NCBI GenBank assembly: GCA_040877875.1
Contig: JBBDNC010000187.1
Location: forward strand, 1 to 11,923
DNA: 11,923 bases
Source: JBBDNC01 sp040877875
Lineage (GTDB): Bacteria > Bacteroidota > Rhodothermia > Balneolales > Balneolaceae
Direction: 5' to 3'
Of this stretch, positions 1 to 5,557 are shown one piece after another. The notes below the pieces were generated by a model, which searched no databases, was not told the DNA's origin, and saw only the letters and a list, made by a program, of their open reading frames with translations. Numbering within the stretch: position 1 is the first letter of the stretch; each line of letters opens with the position of its first letter. A program made the translations under genes and the position numbers.

Positions 1-152
1 ACTTTGAAGATGCGTTGCAAAATTTTTGTGCTGTGGAGTCAAACTGTGATGCGATCGTCACTCGTAATAAGTCTGACTACAAACAATCAACCATCCGGGT
101 TCTCACGCCTTTCGAAGTGCTAAGAAACCTGAGACCGGAAGACGACTCCTGA
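1..152 (+). CDS. PIN-domain toxin (VapC-like), C-terminal fragment
   Basis: This is the 3' end of a gene that begins before the window; 49 complete codons are visible, ending in TGA at 150-152. The reading frame gives FEDALQNFCA followed by CDAIVTRNKSDY and VLTPFEVL. This matches the last part of PIN-domain ribonucleases: the acidic FEDAlq helix with a conserved Asp (third residue), the strand with AIVTRN and its nearby Asp, and the closing LTPxEfL. PIN proteins of this kind are usually the RNase toxin of a type II toxin-antitoxin pair, with a small antitoxin gene just upstream, which would lie outside the window. I see no functional link to the sugar genes that follow; it probably marks the left boundary of the catabolic island. 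The family is well supported by the motif order; toxin activity is inference. Confidence 0.75.
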   Translation, partial: FEDALQNFCAVESNCDAIVTRNKSDYKQSTIRVLTPFEVLRNLRPEDDS

Positions 153-157
153 GTGGG

Positions 158-195
158 AGGAGGTCAATGGCAGGTAGTAAAGCCCCGCCTTTTTT
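158..195 (+). terminator. weak Rho-independent terminator candidate after the PIN gene
   Basis: Just after the PIN stop codon an AGGAGG (158-163) can pair imperfectly with CCGCCT (185-190), and inside it GGC (169-171) can pair alternatively with GCC (187-189). A run of six T (190-195) follows directly. The stem has a mismatch, so this is a weak prediction resting mainly on the T-run and its position after a stop codon. Confidence 0.3.
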
Positions 196-296
196 ATTTC
201 TCTTTGTATTTTTCCTTCACTCTTTCTATTTACAGAAGTCGAAATATTTAAAACATCCTGTCCTGAATTTTACCGGCGTGTTTATTTGTTTTTGCA

Positions 297-339
297 GCAT
301 GGCTATTGCGTTACCAGGGGTAGTTAACGGTAATCATGC
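297..339. promoter_or_regulatory. imperfect palindrome upstream of the FucP-type gene (operator candidate)
   Basis: The 275-base stretch between the PIN gene and the permease has no gene. Its one notable structure is a nested inverted repeat: GCATG (297-301) with CATGC (335-339), GTTACC (310-315) with GGTAAT (329-334, one G-T pair), and inside it ACC-AGG-GGT (313-321). The nine-base ACCAGGGGT also occurs in the operator candidate before the FucDH-type SDR (11894-11902). It sits about 110 bases upstream of the permease start. A repressor or activator site is an inference; I found no convincing -35/-10 pair here. Confidence 0.3.
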
Positions 340-427
340 CACTTGAAGCAATCCATTAAGCCGGCGCAGGAATAATATCCATTGAATCCCCTTTATGGGC
401 GGAGGGGGTTAAACGAAACTGCTGGCC

Positions 428-1690
428 ATGTCTGAATCCACAAAATCTTCCGGTTTGCGAGCTCCCCTGCTTCCGTTTATCCTGATCACCAGCCTCTTCT
501 TTATGTGGGGACTGGCGAACAACCTGACCGATACCCTGTTGGCTGCTTTCAAACGGATCATGAGCATGTCGGATTTTGAAACCGCCTGGATCCAGATAGC
601 CTTCTACGGTTCCTATTTTTGTCTTGCCCTTCCCGCTGCCATTTTTATCAAGCGATTTACCTACCAGGCAGGCGTTCTCCTGGGCCTCGGCATGTATGTG
701 GCCGGAGCTCTTTTGTTTTATCCTTCGAGCATTACTATGCAATACGGGTTCTTCCTGGGAGCACTGTTTATCCTGGCCGGGGGGCTGGCAGTCCTGGAGA
801 CGGCAGCCAATCCATACATCATTGCAATGGGAGATGAAAAAACGGCCACCCGACGGCTTAACCTGGCTCAGTCGTTTAACCCGATCGGCTCCATCTCTGG
901 TGTGGTCATAAGCAAGTTTTTTATTCTATCCAATCTTGATCTGGCCGATGCCGGGGAACGGGCGGCCATGGGGGCTGAGCAGCTCAGAACCATCCAGCAG
1001 GCCGAGCTCAATGCTGTGATGGGGCCCTATGTGACGATCGGACTTTTGCTGCTGATCCTCTGGATCGTCATTGCCAGGACTAAAATGCCGAAAGGCTCGA
1101 ATGAAAGCACGACGATTGAGTTGGGGCCGACCCTGAGACGTCTGATAAAAAACAAAAATTATGTGATGGGGGTTCTAGCCCAGTTCTTTTATGTGGGAGC
1201 CCAGATCTGTGTCTGGTCATTTACGATTCGATACGTGATGGCTGAACTGGACCTGGCCGAAGCGGATGCTTCGAGTTATTATATCGCAGCATTGGTCATT
1301 TTTACGCTGTTCCGGTTTGTCAATACCTTTTTAATGAAGTACTTCAAACCGACAAACTTGCTGATTTTATCCGCGTTACTGGGGGTCGTCAGTACATTTA
1401 TTGTCATTGCGGGAGGCGGCTACGTGGGAGTCATCGCCCTGGTTTCGATTTCAGGATTCATGTCCCTCATGTTCCCCACGATTTTTGGATTGGCGTCGAA
1501 AGGTTTGGGCCAGGATACCAAAATCGGCAGTTCCGGACTGATTATGGCGATTGGGGGAGGTGCGGCTTTACCGGCCCTGCAGGGACTGGTCTCGGATATG
1601 AGCGGAAGCATTCATGTTTCCTATTGGGTGCCGTTGTTTTGCTTTGTGATCATTATATTCTATGGCCTTTTGAGCAAACGATATACATGA
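428..1690 (+). CDS. fucP: FucP-family sugar:H+ symporter (L-fucose permease type, MFS)
   Basis: A 420-residue inner-membrane transporter of the major facilitator superfamily, close in length to E. coli FucP (438). The hydrophobic pattern fits 12 membrane helices with a polar central loop around residues 217-235. Landmarks of the FucP family align with a constant offset of 11: NNLTD with Asp35 (FucP Asp46), VLETAANPY with Glu124 (FucP Glu135), and LNLAQSFN with Gln148 and Asn151 (FucP Gln159 and Asn162). In FucP these residues carry protonation and sugar contacts, so the transport mechanism is probably intact. The family also contains transporters for other hexoses, so L-fucose is the likely but not certain substrate; the FucDH-type SDR at the right end supports it. 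The chosen ATG has a purine-rich stretch about 20 bases upstream, too far to be a good Shine-Dalgarno. It is followed by a 224-base spacer before the next gene. Confidence 0.85.
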   Translation: MSESTKSSGLRAPLLPFILITSLFFMWGLANNLTDTLLAAFKRIMSMSDFETAWIQIAFYGSYFCLALPAAIFIKRFTYQAGVLLGLGMYVAGALLFYPSSITMQYGFFLGALFILAGGLAVLETAANPYIIAMGDEKTATRRLNLAQSFNPIGSISGVVISKFFILSNLDLADAGERAAMGAEQLRTIQQAELNAVMGPYVTIGLLLLILWIVIARTKMPKGSNESTTIELGPTLRRLIKNKNYVMGVLAQFFYVGAQICVWSFTIRYVMAELDLAEADASSYYIAALVIFTLFRFVNTFLMKYFKPTNLLILSALLGVVSTFIVIAGGGYVGVIALVSISGFMSLMFPTIFGLASKGLGQDTKIGSSGLIMAIGGGAALPALQGLVSDMSGSIHVSYWVPLFCFVIIIFYGLLSKRYT

Positions 1691-1914
1691 GTTGAAACGG
1701 GCCGGATGGATTGCACTTTTGTCCGGTAATATTTTCCCCCGATTAACCATCCGTAATTGACATTCACAACTACTTCCGGTTAGGCAAAATCAATCCGACA
1801 AGTGATTGGTCAGACGGCAGATAACGGTGGTAAGTTGAGCAGTGCGATGGAGATAATATTCAAAATTTTCAAAAATCATTACATTAACGGCATCCATTCA
1901 AATAATCGTAAATT

Positions 1915-1985
1915 ATGAAAACTATCGTTCAAATCTCACTCGACCTTACGAATATAGACGAAGCTCTGGAAACTGCGGAGTTGGC
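1915..1985 (+). CDS. HUMPS-family protein (hexulose-6-P synthase / 3-keto-L-gulonate-6-P decarboxylase-like), 5' part only
   Basis: An ATG at 1915 opens a frame of 24 readable codons that runs straight into the assembly gap (the last codon is GCN, Ala in any case). The peptide begins MKTIVQISLDLTNIDEALE. The pattern LDLxNIxEAxE at the very N-terminus is characteristic of the orotidine-5'-phosphate decarboxylase suprafamily branch that holds hexulose-6-phosphate synthase and UlaD; Asp10 corresponds to the active-site Asp at the end of the first beta strand. Full-length members have about 210-220 residues, so some 570 bases are missing. That is more than the 100 N shown, so the gap length is a placeholder or the gene is rearranged. 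UlaD-type enzymes decarboxylate 3-keto-L-gulonate-6-P; HPS-type enzymes condense formaldehyde with ribulose-5-P. The visible part cannot separate these, and an uncharacterised subgroup is equally possible. Confidence 0.65.
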
Positions 1986-2085
1986 NNNNNNNNNNNNNNN
2001 NNNNNNNNNNNNNNNNNNNNNNNNNNNNNNNNNNNNNNNNNNNNNNNNNNNNNNNNNNNNNNNNNNNNNNNNNNNNNNNNNNNNN
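1986..2085. other. assembly gap, exactly 100 N
   Basis: One hundred consecutive N. A round 100 is the usual placeholder for a scaffold join of unknown length, so real distance and gene content between 1985 and 2086 are unknown. The flanks are compatible with the gap lying inside the HUMPS-family gene, but more genes (for example a sugar kinase) could be hidden. Confidence 0.95.
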
Positions 2086-2086
2086 T

Positions 2087-2104
2087 GAGGAAGAATTGAA
2101 TTAA
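2087..2104 (+). CDS. possible C-terminal tail of the gene interrupted by the gap
   Basis: Directly after the gap one plus frame reads Glu-Glu-Glu-Leu-Asn then TAA (2102-2104), a plausible charged C-terminus. The other two plus frames stop at 2086-2088 and 2097-2099, so any plus-strand gene crossing the gap must end by 2104. It could be the end of the HUMPS-family gene or of another gene inside the gap; five residues cannot decide. Confidence 0.3.
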   Translation, partial: EEELN

Positions 2105-2191
2105 ATGAACAGAGCACATACCTTTATCGCTATCCGCCGGCTGGCGAGCCAACAACCTATGACCTGTGACCTTACATCTAAAGCCTAACTC

Positions 2192-3217
2192 ATGAAATCA
2201 CCTGCAGTTGTAAACTTTTCTCCAGAAAAAGGTTCCGTTGAATTACGTGAAATTTCGAAACCCGGGATCGGAGATAACGAGGTACTGCTCGAGGTCGCCA
2301 ATGTAGGCGTGTGCGGGAGTGATCTTCATCAGTGGACAGCGGATCATAGCTGGCCGGTGAACTACCCTGTCGTTTTGGGCCATGAGTTTGGCGGTCATAT
2401 TGTTGAAAAGGGGAAGCAGGTTGAAGGCTGGAAAGAGGGGGATCGTGTGGTGAGTGAGACGGCGGCCATAATTGATTCGAACAATCCGATGAGCCGGCAG
2501 GGACTTTATAACCTCGACCCGACCCGAAAAGGGTTTGGATATGGAGTGGACGGAGCAATGACACGGTATGTCAAAACACCGGCCAGGTGTCTTCACCGTG
2601 TGCCGGCAAACCTCAACTTCGAGGAAGCCTGCCTTACGGAACCCTGTTGTGTGGCCTATAATGCTGTGGCAGAAAATACACGGATTCAACCGGGCGACCG
2701 TGTGGTCGTCCTCGGACCGGGAACCATCGGGATCCTGTGTGCTGCAGTTGCAAAATTATGCGGAGCTGACGTTGCTGTAATCGGCCTGGAGGAAGACAAA
2801 CGTCGGCTGGACATTGTGGAGAAATACGGTTGTGAAACTTTTATCAAAGACGGTACGGAGTGGGCGATGGAACGCGACGGACTCGGAGCGGACTGTGTAG
2901 TGGATGCTACCGGCGTCAGTAAAAGCCTGGAGACAGCCTTGCAGCTTGTCCGGCCAAAAGGCCAGATTACCAAAGTCGGATGGGGTCCGCGTCCACTCGG
3001 CTTTTCCATCGATCCGCTGGTACAGAAAAACGTTACTCTCCAGGGGAGCTTTAGCCACAACTGGCCGATATGGGAACGGGTGATTTCCTTGCTGGCCGGT
3101 AACCAGTTGGATGTAAAGCCCTTGATCGGGGGAGTTTGGCCCCTTGAGGAGTGGCATGAGGCATTTGAAAAGATGCACGCGGGAGAAGTAGTGAAGAGCG
3201 TCCTCAAACCGGATTGA
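2192..3217 (+). CDS. zinc-dependent medium-chain dehydrogenase (MDR family, sorbitol/threonine dehydrogenase-like)
   Basis: A 341-residue cytoplasmic NAD(P)-dependent alcohol or polyol dehydrogenase. The N-terminal GroES-like catalytic domain (about 1-155) has VGVCGSD with the catalytic zinc ligand Cys41, and GHE with His64-Glu65; Glu150 in LTEPCCVAYNAV is at the place of the last zinc-site residue. The Rossmann domain has the nucleotide loop GPGTIG (175-180). Unusually, the lobe that normally carries four Cys for the structural zinc (about residues 90-110) has none: the usual GxxNLC ending reads GLYNLD (104-109). The catalytic zinc should be kept while the structural zinc is lost. It lies between the HUMPS-family gene and an SDR, which suggests oxidation of a sugar, sugar acid or polyol hydroxyl to a ketone. 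I can assign the family but not the substrate. No Shine-Dalgarno precedes the ATG. Confidence 0.85.
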   Translation: MKSPAVVNFSPEKGSVELREISKPGIGDNEVLLEVANVGVCGSDLHQWTADHSWPVNYPVVLGHEFGGHIVEKGKQVEGWKEGDRVVSETAAIIDSNNPMSRQGLYNLDPTRKGFGYGVDGAMTRYVKTPARCLHRVPANLNFEEACLTEPCCVAYNAVAENTRIQPGDRVVVLGPGTIGILCAAVAKLCGADVAVIGLEEDKRRLDIVEKYGCETFIKDGTEWAMERDGLGADCVVDATGVSKSLETALQLVRPKGQITKVGWGPRPLGFSIDPLVQKNVTLQGSFSHNWPIWERVISLLAGNQLDVKPLIGGVWPLEEWHEAFEKMHAGEVVKSVLKPD

Positions 3218-3368
3218 AATCCTGTTGAATCAATACGGGGCGGGTTCATTACATGTCGGATGCGTCCTGTGAGCTTTCCTCTGAGGCGGCAGAGTGTTTA
3301 GTTATTCAATTGACTCATAACGGGGTGGATGGACTGCAATAACCCTTCAGCCAGTCGTTGTGAATCCC

Positions 3369-3387
3369 CTGAAGAACTTCAGTTTTT
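3369..3387 (+). terminator. Rho-independent terminator candidate between dehydrogenase and SDR
   Basis: CTGAAG (3369-3374) and CTTCAG (3377-3382) form a perfect inverted repeat (five pairs with a four-base GAAC loop), followed at once by five T (3383-3387). The stem is short and only moderately GC-rich, so termination may be partial. It lies in the 232-base spacer and suggests that the SDR at 3450 can be transcribed separately. I see nothing else in that spacer. Confidence 0.4.
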
Positions 3388-3449
3388 AGCTGGGGCGTAA
3401 AAAAATTAGATGATTTTTAAAGAACCGCAGGAACTGTAACCGGAGCCTT

Positions 3450-4271
3450 ATGAGATTAAAAGATAAAGGGATCATTGTTACCGGAAGTTGTACGGGGATT
3501 GGGAAAGCGATTGCCCGCAGATGTGTAGAAGAAGGGGCTCGTGTAGTCATTAACGGGCTGGAACAGGATCTTGGCAAAGAGGTGGTAGAAGAGCTGGGTG
3601 AAGAAAGGGCTGTTCTACACATCGAGGATCTCACGAATGACGGGGCACCCGCCCGGCTCGTGGAAACGGCTCGGAAAGCTTTCGGCCGGCTGGATGCCGT
3701 AGTCAATAATGCAGCCCTGGTACATTCGTCCAATCTTCATACGACAGATCTCCCGCTATTCCGCAAGATATTGGAAGTCAACACCCTTGCCCCGTTTGCC
3801 CTGATCAAAGCTGCACTTTCTCAACTTCGTCAAAACGGGGGGTGTGTGCTGAATATCGGCTCAGTCAACGCCTGGTGCGGCGAACCGGATCTGATGGGAT
3901 ATAGTGTGTCGAAAGGGGCACTTATGACCCTGACCCGTAATCTTGGGGATACCCTTCACCGGGAGGAGGGAGTGAGGGTTAACCAGATCAATCCGGGCTG
4001 GGTGCTTACCGAAAATGAGGCCCTCCGTAAAAAGGCACAGGGATTACCGGCTGACTGGTATGAAGAGATTCCCTCTGAGTTTGCACCGGCCGGCCGGATC
4101 CTGCGTCCGGAAGAGATTGCCGCAGCGGCAATCTACTGGTTGTCTGATGAAAGCGGGCCTGTCAGCGGTCAGGTTGTGGATCTGGAGCAACACCCCTTTA
4201 TCGGACGAAATTTACCGAAGGACACTTCGACGATGGCAATGACAAAAGCAAAGAATTCCGGAAACAAGTAG
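3450..4271 (+). CDS. SDR-family oxidoreductase (classical short-chain dehydrogenase)
   Basis: A 273-residue classical short-chain dehydrogenase/reductase, probably a cytoplasmic sugar or sugar-acid dehydrogenase. The cofactor loop is TGSCTGIG (11-18), NNA is at 86-88, and the catalytic tetrad is complete: Asn111, Ser138 (in NIGSVNAW), Tyr151 and Lys155 (YSVSK). The substrate-loop region reads NPGWVLTENE, followed by a Trp-rich variable loop (ADWYEEIP). The family is usually 245-260 long; here the body ends near IGRNLPKD and is followed by about 20 polar residues rich in Thr, Lys and Asn, possibly unstructured. It is in the same direction as the MDR dehydrogenase, so two different hydroxyls of one substrate may be oxidised, or one oxidised and then reduced again (an epimerisation). 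The ATG follows an accGGAGcc stretch ending about 5 bases before it, one of the better ribosome sites in the window. The substrate is unknown. Confidence 0.85.
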   Translation: MRLKDKGIIVTGSCTGIGKAIARRCVEEGARVVINGLEQDLGKEVVEELGEERAVLHIEDLTNDGAPARLVETARKAFGRLDAVVNNAALVHSSNLHTTDLPLFRKILEVNTLAPFALIKAALSQLRQNGGCVLNIGSVNAWCGEPDLMGYSVSKGALMTLTRNLGDTLHREEGVRVNQINPGWVLTENEALRKKAQGLPADWYEEIPSEFAPAGRILRPEEIAAAAIYWLSDESGPVSGQVVDLEQHPFIGRNLPKDTSTMAMTKAKNSGNK

Positions 4272-4481
4272 TTTCGTCAACTATGCGATAAGGGGAAAAT
4301 CGAAGAGATTTTTGCATTACCAGAAAGACTCATTTTTTGCACGTGCAGTGCTCCTCTTTTATCCCGCGAATCGAATAAAATCTACCGCCCGACATCCATA
4401 GGAATCCACAAGCCGGTGGACATGGCAGTAGTTAAAGAAGTGCCGGTGTGAACACGTGAACAAAATTTAAATATAAGATCT

Positions 4482-5369
4482 ATGCCCAAATTAGCAGCCT
4501 TTCCCAAAGCTTTCATGCAGGCTCTCTGTAAAGACGGCAGCATGCGTTTATCCGAGTGGATCAAGCTTGCCGCAGAACTTGATATCGATGGTCTGGAGTG
4601 GTACGCAGGCTTCCTGGAGATGGAGGATGAATCGAACTGGCCGAAGTTACGACGGCAGGTTGAGGATCAGGGAAAGGTCATTCCAATGATGTGCTGCTCC
4701 CCCGACTTTACCCATCCTGATGCGGATTTTCGTGAGAAAGAAATCGCGAAACAGAAACAATGGATCGATATGACCCGGACTCTGGGCGGGAGTTATTGCC
4801 GGGTGCTTTCAGGCCAGCGAAGGCCCGGGCTTTCGGTAGACGAAGGGGTTCGCCTCGCCGCTGACTGTATTGAAGCCTGCCTGCCGTATGCCGAGGAACA
4901 TGGAATTACCCTCATCATCGAGAACCATTATAAAGATGATTTCTGGGAATATCCTGAATTCGCTCAAAAAATGGATGTTTTTTGCAAGCTTGTGGAGTCC
5001 ATCGACCATCCTTTCTTTGGGGTGAACTATGATCCGAGCAATACCTGGCTTGCGGGGGAAGACCCGCTGGAATTGCTTCGCCGTGTTTCCCATCGGGTTG
5101 TGACGATGCATGCGAGTGACCGCTACTTGAAGGAGGGGACACTCGAGGATCTGCGGCGGGAAGAGGGCGGGTCCACGGGCTATGCAAAACGTCTCGCCCA
5201 TGGAGAAATCGGACAGGGGCTGAACGACTACGATGCGATTTTCACCGAACTGAAACGGGCGGGTTTTGACGGCTGGATCAGTATTGAAGATGGTGTCGAA
5301 GGTATGGATCAGCTTGAGCGCAGTGTAGCTTTTTTGCGTTCAAAGATGAAGGATTATTGGCCGGAATGA
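4482..5369 (+). CDS. sugar phosphate isomerase/epimerase-like TIM barrel (AP endonuclease family 2 fold)
   Basis: A 295-residue cytoplasmic (beta/alpha)8 protein of the xylose-isomerase-like superfamily, with no signal peptide. Probable divalent-metal ligands appear in the usual order at strand ends: Glu147 (LIIENH), Asp184 (NYDPSN), His210 (TMHASD) and Glu269 (SIEDG). HGEIGQGLND (240-249) is the typical loop before the last helices. Members include L-xylulose-5-P 3-epimerase UlaE, D-tagatose/D-psicose 3-epimerases, inosose isomerases and 2-keto-sugar isomerases. The block also holds a UlaD-like HUMPS gene, so a UlaE-like role is an attractive idea, but the sequence does not prove it. A 210-base spacer separates it from the SDR. 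A TATAAG (4472-4477) is too close to the ATG to serve as a normal -10. The fold is confident, the reaction is not. Confidence 0.8.
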   Translation: MPKLAAFPKAFMQALCKDGSMRLSEWIKLAAELDIDGLEWYAGFLEMEDESNWPKLRRQVEDQGKVIPMMCCSPDFTHPDADFREKEIAKQKQWIDMTRTLGGSYCRVLSGQRRPGLSVDEGVRLAADCIEACLPYAEEHGITLIIENHYKDDFWEYPEFAQKMDVFCKLVESIDHPFFGVNYDPSNTWLAGEDPLELLRRVSHRVVTMHASDRYLKEGTLEDLRREEGGSTGYAKRLAHGEIGQGLNDYDAIFTELKRAGFDGWISIEDGVEGMDQLERSVAFLRSKMKDYWPE

Positions 5370-5557
5370 GAGGGAAATGCCTGAACCCTGCTGTTCACCG
5401 TAACAGTCATCTAAGCCCGACACCTCCTGGAGGAGTAAGATTAAATCACGGATAGATGAAAAGACACCGGTTCCGGGCGGGTTTCCATATCAACGAATCA
5501 GAATTTATGATCCCGGTGGATTGAGTGTTCTGATGTTCTGTGTTGGGAAACAGATTC

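Noticed and set aside
1757..1786. Perfect TTGACA (1757-1762) upstream of the HUMPS-family gene as a promoter
   Set aside because: No acceptable -10 hexamer exists at 16-18 bases (TTAGGC or TAGGCA only).
2105..2188. 27-codon frame (ATG at 2105 to TAA at 2186-2188) between gap and dehydrogenase
   Set aside because: It is short, has no recognisable motif and no ribosome site; it is consistent with non-coding spacer.
5423..5433. CCTCC-T-GGAGG palindrome between the TIM-barrel gene and the BNR gene as a terminator
   Set aside because: It has no loop to speak of and no T-run; too small to support a call. I see no convincing terminator in 5370-5557.
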